Positions 1 to 4,619 of a DNA stretch of 5,445 nucleotides are shown one piece after another. The position numbers and the translations under genes were made by a program. The notes beneath the pieces are model-generated. The model made no database searches, was not told the DNA's origin, and saw only the letters and a list, made by a program, of their open reading frames with translations. Position 1 is the stretch's first letter, and every line of letters begins with the position of its first letter. This stretch comes from an uncultured bacterium (GTDB taxonomy: Bacteria; Planctomycetota; DG-23; SLPQ01): contig CALMGO010000681.1 of the NCBI GenBank assembly GCA_937863625.1, forward strand, positions 1 to 5,445, in the 5' to 3' direction.

Positions 1-57
1 GGCGGCGCGGATTTCCTCAAGGGTGACATTGACATGGACGATTCTTTCTGCAGGCAT
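1..57 (-). CDS. Start of an unidentified gene, running off the left edge
   Basis: Only the first 19 codons are inside the window, reading MPAERIVHVNVTLEEIRAA, so no function can be given. It is taken as real because a very strong SD (AAAGGAGG, bases 71 to 64) precedes it and the frame stays open to the edge. That SD is the same octamer as the one before the reductase gene at 4337, which suggests both belong to the resident genome. Two adjacent ATG codons exist, at 60 and 57. The second is preferred because it is 6 nt from AGGAGG, against 3 nt for the first. The leader is unusual: the SD can pair with an upstream complement (see 60-118). The gene is transcribed away from the toxin-antitoxin module. 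Confidence 0.7.
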   Translation of the reverse strand, partial: MPAERIVHVNVTLEEIRAA

Positions 58-59
58 CA

Positions 60-118
60 TGGGCCTCCTTTGGCGCGAAGGATTGCTCGCTACAATCCCT
101 ATCGGCCTTGGAGGCCCA
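60..118 (-). promoter_or_regulatory. Structured mRNA leader that can hide the SD
   Basis: On the minus strand, bases 118-110 and 68-60 form a perfect 9-bp complementary pair (TGGGCCTCC with GGAGGCCCA). The right arm contains most of the SD and the A of the first ATG. Inside lies a second stem, GGATTG (98-93) with CAATCC (85-80), around a 7-nt loop. In RNA this would be a nested hairpin sequestering the ribosome binding site. A competing 5-bp hairpin, GGCCT/AGGCC (104-116), uses the outer left arm and could release the SD. The pairing is directly visible. A role in translational control is inference, and it could instead be a DNA operator or chance. No known riboswitch family was recognised. 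Confidence 0.4.
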
Positions 119-148
119 CTTCTTTGATCCGCTTATTTCACCGCCATT

Positions 149-191
149 GGGGACACCTTACTAAATTATTGCGCGGGATTGCATTGACGCT
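149..191. repeat. Flanking direct repeat, left copy
   Basis: Bases 166-191 are identical to 2260-2285 (26 of 26), starting TTATTGCGCGGG and ending TTGACGCT. The 17 bases to the left, beginning GGGGACA, match 12 of 17 at the other copy with no gap, so the full repeat is about 43 bp with a diverged left part. The two copies bracket the toxin-antitoxin module in the same orientation. The GGGGACA start recalls interspersed repeats linked with IS200-like REP-associated transposases, but that is from memory and no transposase gene is present here. Confidence 0.8.
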
Positions 192-285
192 CCGGCGAGA
201 AAATAAGTGGCGACAGCCATAACCGCGCAATTAAGGGCTCTCCATATGGAGTTCTTCCACTTCGTATTCCAAGGGGCAAGTTCGC

Positions 286-1173
286 ATGCTCAACGACCAG
301 GTTTCTGAGATCAAGAAGATTGCCATCCTTGCGATGTTTTCCGATTCAGAACTCCTCAACGAGCTTGTGCTGAAAGGCGGCAATCTCCTCGACATCGTCT
401 ACGGCATAGCAACGCGTGCATCTTTAGACCTGGATTTCTCCATCGCAACTGATTTCAAAATCTCAGAGCGCCGGACGCTCGGCGGAAGGATACGTCGTGT
501 CCTCGGAGAAGCCTTCGCCGCCAATGGCTACCATGTTTTCGATGTGAAAGTCAGCAAGCGACCGGCGCAGGTCCCTGCCGCCCTGAAGCATTTCTGGGGC
601 GGATACAGGGTGGAGTTCAAAGTCATCGAATGCGAGAGGTACGACAAACTTCAAGGCGATCCGAGGGCGCTCAGATTGCAGGCATGCAGCCTTGACAAAG
701 GCAGCACCAAGACCTTTAAGATAGATATCAGCAAGCACGAATACTGCGCCCTCAAGCGACCCAGGGAAATGGAAGGCCGAACGCTATATGTCTACACTCC
801 TGAGATGGTCGTCTTTGAGAAAATGAGAGCAATATGTCAGCAGATGCGCGAATACAGCCGGCCACTGGGAATAGAGAGGCAAAGTACCGCCCGCGCAAGG
901 GACTTTTTTGACGTCCATGCGGTCTGCAACAGTTTCAAGATGGATCTGCGCCGGGCTGAGAACAAGCATCTGTTTGAAAGCGTATTCGCGGCGAAGCGCG
1001 TCCCAGTAAAACTCGTAGGGAAGATCTGCGACTACCGCGCTTACCACAGCCCCGACTTCGACTCCGTGAGGGATACCCTCAAGCCGGGCCATACCCTCAA
1101 AGATTTTGACTTCTATTTCGACTATGTCCTTGAGCACTGCTGCAAGCCGCTAAAACCCTTTTGGGACATATAG
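286..1173 (+). CDS. AbiEii/AbiGii-family nucleotidyltransferase toxin (type IV toxin-antitoxin)
   Basis: A 295-residue protein of the AbiEii/AbiGii (DUF1814) nucleotidyltransferase family, the toxin half of AbiE systems, which arrest growth and can abort phage infection. The visible signature is LVLKGGNLL (residues 28-35) followed by ASLDLDF with the metal-binding pair D48 and D50. A third acidic site lies in FKIDIS (D147), and the conserved helix FEKM (K179) precedes ARARDFFD with D206 and D209. All family hallmarks are present and the length is normal, so it looks intact. The ATG at 286 follows AAGGGG (271-276) at 9 nt. No convincing promoter was found upstream; a 12-bp palindrome CTCCATATGGAG lies at 240-251. 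Oddly, its presumed antitoxin is encoded convergently, with a 24-bp tail overlap, rather than upstream in an operon. The nucleotide acceptor is unknown. Confidence 0.9.
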   Translation: MLNDQVSEIKKIAILAMFSDSELLNELVLKGGNLLDIVYGIATRASLDLDFSIATDFKISERRTLGGRIRRVLGEAFAANGYHVFDVKVSKRPAQVPAALKHFWGGYRVEFKVIECERYDKLQGDPRALRLQACSLDKGSTKTFKIDISKHEYCALKRPREMEGRTLYVYTPEMVVFEKMRAICQQMREYSRPLGIERQSTARARDFFDVHAVCNSFKMDLRRAENKHLFESVFAAKRVPVKLVGKICDYRAYHSPDFDSVRDTLKPGHTLKDFDFYFDYVLEHCCKPLKPFWDI

Positions 1174-2025
1174 CCGCCATTTGGCAATGTAATCAGGGTC
1201 AGCCAGCTGGTGTGTCAGGTAGAAATCGTAGTCGAACGGGAACTCGCGGAAAAGGTTGATCTCTTGACGAGAGTATGCGCCGGAACTCTCGAGGTAGAAC
1301 CCGATAGCCTGGTGATAGGGATAGGTATAGCGGAGTTGTCTTAGCAGACCTGCCAGTGCCCCCACATCGACCTCCTGACGCGCTCTCCTGTACGCATTCA
1401 GAACTTCAAAGACGCCGCCTGCGTAGAACGGTCGCACAGTCATGTCCAAGAGAGTCCTCTCGATATTAGTGACGCGGATGGGCGCGCCGTCTGCGTCCTC
1501 TTTCGTAACGACGCCGGCCACACCGGTATGCATCCCGCTGAGGAGGCAGATTCTATACTCGCCAAGGTCCGCCGTGCTCCTGGACAGCCGTGGGCTTTTC
1601 CGAAAGGCGCCATCGATTCTCCCTTGAGTGAGCTGCGAGTTGCCGTAACGTTTCGGAGGCTGCTCGGTGTTGGTATAAACTACCCTGGGTATCTGGTCGG
1701 TGAGGTTCAGGATTCCAGCGGCTGTGTAATGGGAGAAATACCCCTTGGGAGCAACCGACAAGGCCACCTGGTAGACCGATGGCGTGCCGTGAAGATATCT
1801 CGTGGTCGCTCTTGCCGGGAACGCAAGCCGTACAACTTCGAACCCGCAACTCTGTACCAGGAAAGCGATGAAGGTGCGGAAGGTTACGGACTCTGGAATT
1901 CCCCACTCATGGCGATGGTCGCGCAGGACCTTCGCAAGCCCCCGACTAGTGACTACTTGTCTCCCTCCGGCCTGAAAGAAACTCTGTACGCTCTTTTTCG
2001 CCGCTGTTAGTCGTCTGTTAGCCAT
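1150..2025 (-). CDS. AbiEi-family antitoxin / transcriptional regulator
   Basis: A 291-residue protein resembling AbiEi antitoxins, which neutralise AbiEii and repress their own promoter through an N-terminal winged-helix domain. Residues 1-65 fit such a DNA-binding region, rich in Arg and Lys (MANRRLTAAKK, then SRGLAKVLRDHR). The AbiEi core is visible as GYFSHYTAAGILNLTDQIP (95-113) and YTNTEQ (117-122), then VTNIERTLLDM (185-195) with the following YAGG. The C-terminal part includes IGFYLESSG (241-249) and ends WRLYVPKGF. Length is usual for the long AbiEi type. The ATG at 2025 has only a weak purine-rich SD (GAGAAAG, 2038-2032), which may keep translation low. Two long palindromes upstream are probable autoregulatory operators. 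Its 3' end overlaps the toxin 3' end on the other strand, so each transcript carries antisense to the other's tail. Confidence 0.87.
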   Translation of the reverse strand: MANRRLTAAKKSVQSFFQAGGRQVVTSRGLAKVLRDHRHEWGIPESVTFRTFIAFLVQSCGFEVVRLAFPARATTRYLHGTPSVYQVALSVAPKGYFSHYTAAGILNLTDQIPRVVYTNTEQPPKRYGNSQLTQGRIDGAFRKSPRLSRSTADLGEYRICLLSGMHTGVAGVVTKEDADGAPIRVTNIERTLLDMTVRPFYAGGVFEVLNAYRRARQEVDVGALAGLLRQLRYTYPYHQAIGFYLESSGAYSRQEINLFREFPFDYDFYLTHQLADPDYIAKWRLYVPKGF

Positions 2026-2050
2026 CGGTTGCTTTCTCAGCCTGAAAAGA

Positions 2051-2082
2051 TGTAATATATAGTATATATACTATATATTACA
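2051..2082. promoter_or_regulatory. 32-bp perfect palindrome, probable operator 1
   Basis: The 32 bases are exactly self-complementary around 2066/2067, with outer arms TGTAATATA and TATATTACA and the core TAGTATATATACTA (2060-2073). It begins 25 bp upstream of the antitoxin ATG and overlaps the likely -10 box. The identical core occurs in the second palindrome, centre to centre 86 bp away, about eight helical turns. Inverted repeats at the promoter are bound by AbiEi in the studied Streptococcus agalactiae system, so an autoregulatory operator is the natural reading. Binding here is inference. Confidence 0.72.
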
Positions 2083-2093
2083 CAGGATGCAAA
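2065..2093 (-). promoter_or_regulatory. Candidate promoter of the antitoxin gene
   Basis: On the minus strand, TTTGCA (2093-2088) and TATATA (2070-2065) are separated by 17 bp and would start transcription near 2058, giving a leader of about 33 nt. The -35 box is weak (4 of 6) and the AT-rich palindrome allows other -10 choices, so the exact boxes are uncertain. The -10 lies in the centre of palindrome 1, as expected for a repressor that blocks RNA polymerase. Confidence 0.4.
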
Positions 2094-2135
2094 CTTTTAC
2101 TGAGCCACAAATCCCAAGAAACTACTTTATGGATA

Positions 2136-2169
2136 TGCTTATTGTTAGTATATATACTAACAATAAGCA
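2136..2169. promoter_or_regulatory. 34-bp perfect palindrome, probable operator 2
   Basis: Exactly self-complementary over 34 bases around 2152/2153, with arms TGCTTATTGT and ACAATAAGCA flanking the same 14-bp core as operator 1 (2146-2159). It lies upstream of the antitoxin promoter, where a second repressor site could support cooperative binding or looping. The arms outside the core differ between the two palindromes, so they are not simple duplicates; the shared core points to one binding protein. A cruciform-forming or mobile-element end is an alternative. Confidence 0.68.
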
Positions 2170-2242
2170 ACAGAAAATAGTTCCCATATACCCGGGTCAA
2201 ATGAGATAACCAGTTAAGGGGGGTGCTTTCGGATACTTTCGG

Positions 2243-2285
2243 GGGGACATCTACCCAAGTTATTGCGCGGGATTGCATTGACGCT
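2243..2285. repeat. Flanking direct repeat, right copy
   Basis: Second copy of the repeat at 149-191, same orientation, identical over its last 26 bases (2260-2285) and 12 of 17 over the GGGGACA part. Similarity stops abruptly after GACGCT. Together the copies bracket roughly 2.1 kb containing toxin, antitoxin and operators. It lies about 56 bp beyond the stop codon of the lipoprotein gene, and the module boundary probably falls here. Confidence 0.8.
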
Positions 2286-2341
2286 TCTCAGGCAGGGGCT
2301 TCAAGTACTCTGCGAATTCCCCACACCGGGTTCATGGCGCA

Positions 2342-2851
2342 TTACCGCCAATCCCCTTCCCACGTTAGCGGCACTTGTGAGTCGGGCTGGTCCTTGTACC
2401 CGCTGACAAATATCCAGTATTGAGGGTACTCGGATGGAGGGGCGTGACGGTTGCGAAGTACGATGAGTGTTTCGCGCTTTACGATGACCTCGGCGATGCC
2501 CGCTACGCTTCGCGGTTTGCGGGAAGCCGACTGATACCAGTTTGCAAAATGTACGTCAATGTATGCCCAATCGAGGACTCGCTCGTCCGCGGCAAGGGCA
2601 GCGCACACTCTGGCCGCTCCGTCCAGCTCGAGTTCGAGGTCTTGCCGATAGTCAGTATCGTCCCGTATGGCCCAGACCTGGACGTCGAGTCCGTGTCCGT
2701 CAAACGAGGGCCGCCACACTCCTGACGCTCGAATGCTCTCTATCCGGAGGCCGAGGCCGGCATTCTCAATCGCGACCGAGGCAAACCGCGTCGAAGCACA
2801 GCCGCCTGCGCACGTCAGTACCGCAGCCAACAGCAACAATGCACGTTTCAT
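2342..2851 (-). CDS. Small predicted lipoprotein of unknown function
   Basis: A 169-residue protein with a lipoprotein signal peptide: MKRALLLLAAVLTC, then AGGC with C18 as the likely lipidated cysteine, followed by ASTRF. The mature part of about 150 residues would be membrane-anchored outside the cytoplasm. It has no other membrane segment and no domain I recognise. It is rich in aromatic residues, with DWAYIDVHFANWYQ (94-107) and a proline/tyrosine stretch PPSEYPQYW (138-146) that could be a conserved motif. The frame is open further upstream to 2986, but the ATG at 2851 is chosen because the signal peptide starts there, GGAG (2862-2859) lies 7 nt upstream, and the longer form would overlap the MazG gene by 89 bp. 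It is the last gene of the minus-strand cluster, 46 nt after the MazG stop. Confidence 0.72.
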   Translation of the reverse strand: MKRALLLLAAVLTCAGGCASTRFASVAIENAGLGLRIESIRASGVWRPSFDGHGLDVQVWAIRDDTDYRQDLELELDGAARVCAALAADERVLDWAYIDVHFANWYQSASRKPRSVAGIAEVIVKRETLIVLRNRHAPPSEYPQYWIFVSGYKDQPDSQVPLTWEGDWR

Positions 2852-2897
2852 GACCGCGCTCCGACCGTGAGCGCCTCGCTTCCAAATCGCGCGCTCT

Positions 2898-3191
2898 TCA
2901 CGGCTTGGGATTCCCGCAGCCGCAAGGGGTTTCTTTGCATGCGGGGCAGCCGTCCCCGTACTTGGCGATGGCCGTCTCCATCTCAACTCCCGAAATGCTC
3001 GCGAGCGTCATGAGCCACGCCAGCACATCGGCCAGTTCCCCCTCAGCCGCCGATTTGTCCCCCTCCCGCAGCGCCGTCGCCAGCTCGCCCACTTCCTCGA
3101 CAAACCACATGAACGTCCCGCCCAGCCCCCGGGCGTTGTCCCGCTCGAAATAGATATCCTCAATCCTGCGCTGGAAATCCGCTATCGTCAT
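2898..3191 (-). CDS. MazG-like nucleotide pyrophosphohydrolase with cysteine tail
   Basis: A 97-residue cytoplasmic protein of the all-alpha MazG-like family, which hydrolyses nucleoside triphosphates to monophosphates plus pyrophosphate using Mg2+. The metal-binding signature is complete: EEVGE (32-36, E33 and E36) and, 15 residues later, ELAD (52-55, E52 and D55). The length fits the single-domain type rather than two-domain E. coli MazG. The C-terminus carries GCPACKETPCGCG, with C82, C85, C90 and C92 in a CxxC-x4-CxC pattern that could bind zinc; similar tails occur in some MazG-like proteins. The ATG at 3191 is 10 nt from AAAGGAG (3208-3202), which overlaps the stop codon of the preceding reductase gene, so the two are probably translationally coupled. 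The substrate cannot be told from sequence; house-cleaning of modified nucleotides is the usual role. Confidence 0.9.
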   Translation of the reverse strand: MTIADFQRRIEDIYFERDNARGLGGTFMWFVEEVGELATALREGDKSAAEGELADVLAWLMTLASISGVEMETAIAKYGDGCPACKETPCGCGNPKP

Positions 3192-3201
3192 CTCGCCATC
3201 G

Positions 3202-3208
3202 CTCCTTT
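3202..3208 (-). promoter_or_regulatory. MazG ribosome binding site overlapping the reductase stop
   Basis: The minus strand reads AAAGGAG from 3208 to 3202. Its first two bases are the last two of the reductase TAA (3209-3207). Ribosomes finishing the reductase would sit on the MazG start region, so co-expression by coupling is likely. Confidence 0.7.
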
Positions 3209-4337
3209 ACGCCAAGAGCCTCCCCGTCGCGGCTATCCTCTGCGGCGAGGCCACCTTTGAGGGGCATGCCTTCTGGCATGCTCCGCAGTCGCCGCAGGCC
3301 AATGCATTTCTTTTCTCGCCGAGCGAGGCGTAGAGTTCCCGCGCGCGCGTCTCCTCGCGATAACCCAGCGCGTACATCTCGGCGCGCATGATGTCCTGCA
3401 CAGCCACGCCGTTGGGGCACACTCCGTCACACGCGCCGCACACCCGGCAGAAAGCCGCCGCCGTTGTCGGTATGACCGTCGCCGGGGTTATCCCGACCGT
3501 CTTTGCCGCCGCCTCGGCTATAGCGGTGAAGTTCTCAATAGTCTTGGAGGATGTCGTTACCGTCGTCACGCCGTCCATGGCCAGGCACGCCGCCACGATC
3601 CCCTGCGGCGTTGACAATCCCGTCTCCGTGTACGGCGCGATCGCCTTCTTCAGGTCTTCGTTCGCCCAGCCCTTTTCCCCGCCCATCATCGTCTTCATAA
3701 GAAGCACGCCGACGTTGGCCTTCTTTGCCGCTTCCAAAAGCCCCGCCAGTTTGGCCCCCGATGTCGGCGAACCCGACACCTGCACTTGGTCGACCGCCCC
3801 GGACTCGATCTTGCGTATAGCGTCGTCGTAGTTGTGAAACGACGCGGAGAGATACTTCACCAGCCCCTCATCTTTTAATCTCCCGAACGCTTCCACGCTG
3901 CGTTCGTCGTACTTTATGTGTATCTTGTAAAAGTCAGCGTATTCGAGGCCGTTTCCCAGCCTGCCTTTGAAATTCTCCATGTCCTTTTCGACCGAGCCGG
4001 AGGGGTCCAGGCATATCTCGACGTAGATATTTTCCCGGCCGGCGTTTTTCACCGCGTCGGCAAGGTATGCGCCTCCCTTGTGCCAGTAGTTGACGCCCGC
4101 CTCGAGCGCGGCATTGATAAGCGCCGGTTCGCGCATCTGCTCGTTGCCGCTGATAACGCCTACAGCCAGGCCCGTGCGCCCCATGATACGTTTAGGGATG
4201 ACAAGCGTCCCGGCCGCCTCCTGAGCGACCAGCCTCGAAAAATCCGCCCCTCCCAATAGAATCCCCGCCGCTGCCGCCGAACCCGCCGCCGCGAAAAAGC
4301 CGCGCCTTGAAATGCCGTCAGTGCCCCTGTCGCGCAT
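3207..4337 (-). CDS. Tat-exported aldo/keto reductase with two C-terminal Fe-S motifs
   Basis: A 376-residue protein. Residues 8-40 form a twin-arginine signal (SRRGFF at 10-15, then an Ala/Gly-rich hydrophobic stretch), implying folded export after cofactor loading. Residues 45-280 are an aldo/keto reductase barrel: MGRTGLAVGVIS (52-63), ALEAGVNYWHKGGAY (77-91), YADFYKIH (133-140) and TTSSKTIENF (261-270). Residues 297-307 (CRVCGACDGVC) and 348-358 (CGDCGACQKAC) are two CxxCxxCxxxC motifs, together suited to two [4Fe-4S] clusters. The tetrad looks degenerate: Tyr (Y91) and His (H140) remain, but the usual Asp aligns with H86 and the usual Lys with C109. Ordinary NADPH carbonyl reduction is therefore doubtful and the substrate is unknown. 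The ATG at 4337 follows AAAGGAGG (4350-4343) at 5 nt. It leads the cluster with the MazG-like gene 15 nt downstream. Confidence 0.88.
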   Translation of the reverse strand: MRDRGTDGISRRGFFAAAGSAAAAGILLGGADFSRLVAQEAAGTLVIPKRIMGRTGLAVGVISGNEQMREPALINAALEAGVNYWHKGGAYLADAVKNAGRENIYVEICLDPSGSVEKDMENFKGRLGNGLEYADFYKIHIKYDERSVEAFGRLKDEGLVKYLSASFHNYDDAIRKIESGAVDQVQVSGSPTSGAKLAGLLEAAKKANVGVLLMKTMMGGEKGWANEDLKKAIAPYTETGLSTPQGIVAACLAMDGVTTVTTSSKTIENFTAIAEAAAKTVGITPATVIPTTAAAFCRVCGACDGVCPNGVAVQDIMRAEMYALGYREETRARELYASLGEKRNALACGDCGACQKACPSKVASPQRIAATGRLLA

Positions 4338-4415
4338 GATTTCCTCCTTTGATGTCTGCTCGGGAATGTATCCAACCGTTAGACGGCGTCACGCCAAAAG
4401 TGTTCCCCGAGCCCC

Positions 4416-4453
4416 GATTGTAGTTTGAACCCCGCCGAAATTCCCTTACAATC
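4416..4453. promoter_or_regulatory. Inverted TACAAT boxes between divergent genes
   Basis: GATTGTA (4416-4422) and TACAATC (4447-4453) are a perfect 7-bp inverted repeat with a 24-bp spacer, in the 278-bp gap between the reductase and glycosyltransferase genes. Each arm is a good -10 hexamer pointing outward toward one gene. The minus-strand box lacks a well-spaced -35. The pair may be back-to-back promoters or an operator. Confidence 0.35.
4425..4452 (+). promoter_or_regulatory. Candidate sigma-70 promoter for the glycosyltransferase
   Basis: TTGAAC (4425-4430, 4 of 6) and TACAAT (4447-4452, 5 of 6) are separated by 16 bp. Transcription would begin near 4459, leaving a leader of about 157 nt. 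A second AT-rich spot, TATAAAT (4531-4537), could be an alternative -10 but has no matching -35. Confidence 0.45.
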
Positions 4454-4557
4454 TGTATGAAACTTCCGGTTGGCAACGACGCCCGTCGCCGGCGGACACA
4501 TATTTGGTAGACCGGAAGGGGTCGCTTTGTTATAAATATACGGGACTTACGTCGATA

Positions 4558-4585
4558 ACTTCCTTGTGGCGGCGTACAAGGGAGT
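4558..4585 (+). promoter_or_regulatory. Leader hairpin sequestering an SD
   Basis: Bases 4558-4568 pair with 4575-4585 as an 11-bp stem (two G-U pairs) around the hexaloop GCGGCG. The right arm contains AAGGGAG (4578-4584), the SD of the nine-codon ORF at 4590. When folded, the SD is hidden. A regulatory role is inferred; the complementarity is directly visible. Confidence 0.45.
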
Positions 4586-4615
4586 GCCTATGGACCAGCG
4601 GAGTAGACAGGCACT
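4583..4615 (+). promoter_or_regulatory. Start-proximal stem enclosing the small leader ORF
   Basis: AGTGCCT (4583-4589) and AGGCACT (4609-4615) are perfectly complementary over 7 bp, with a 19-nt loop that begins at the ATG of the small ORF. The stem ends immediately before the glycosyltransferase ATG. It shares 4583-4585 with the upstream hairpin, so the two stems either compete at their junction or stack. Confidence 0.45.
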
Positions 4616-4619
4616 ATGA
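4590..4619 (+). CDS. Nine-codon leader ORF overlapping the glycosyltransferase start
   Basis: ATG at 4590 encodes MDQRSRQAL and stops at TGA 4617-4619, overlapping the next gene's start as ATGA. It has the best SD in this region (AAGGGAG, 4578-4584, 5 nt spacing), whereas the glycosyltransferase start has only GGAG at 12 nt. The likely purpose is translational coupling rather than a functional peptide. It is too short to judge by composition, so reality rests on the SD and the stop-start overlap. Confidence 0.4.
   Translation: MDQRSRQAL

Larger units (their letters stand above)
2026..2341. other. Gene-free stretch between antitoxin and lipoprotein genes
   Basis: This 316-base stretch has no credible gene. 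It holds the antitoxin leader and probable promoter, two AT-rich perfect palindromes (2051-2082 and 2136-2169), and a G-rich patch with two runs of six G (2218-2223, 2241-2246). In the patch CTTTCGG occurs twice, at 2226 and 2236, 10 bp apart. The right copy of the flanking repeat follows (2243-2285). The lipoprotein gene ends at 2342, and I saw no clear rho-independent terminator for it. The AT-rich part (2051-2170) contrasts strongly with the GC-rich flanks. Confidence 0.75.

Noticed and set aside
34..222. Plus-strand open frame of 62 codons at the left edge
   Set aside because: No SD, it runs across the leader of the minus-strand gene and through the direct repeat, and its arginine-rich product looks like translated non-coding DNA.
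240..251. CTCCATATGGAG palindrome upstream of the toxin gene as an operator
   Set aside because: Only 12 bp, lacks the TAGTATATATACTA core of the other palindromes, and no promoter boxes surround it; mentioned but not called.
784..1137. 117-codon minus-strand open frame inside the toxin gene
   Set aside because: A shadow of the AbiEii-like gene; the plus-strand frame carries the conserved motifs.
1140..1180. Bidirectional terminator between the convergent toxin and antitoxin genes
   Set aside because: Only a 3-bp CCC/GGG stem around TTTT is visible at the junction, too weak for a terminator.
1528..2010. 160-codon plus-strand open frame
   Set aside because: It lies entirely within the antitoxin gene on the other strand, and its product shows no domain, while the minus-strand frame has clear AbiEi motifs.
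2078..2278. 66-codon minus-strand open frame across the second palindrome
   Set aside because: It reads through a perfect palindrome, the G-rich patch and the repeat, with no SD or recognisable product; better explained as regulatory DNA.
2342..2986. Longer start (214 residues) for the lipoprotein gene
   Set aside because: It would bury the signal peptide at residue 46 and overlap the MazG gene by 89 bp; the ATG at 2851 has a signal peptide and an SD.
4457..4510. 17-codon ORF starting just at the predicted transcription start
   Set aside because: No SD could lie upstream in the transcript if the TACAAT promoter is right, and nothing links it to the downstream gene.
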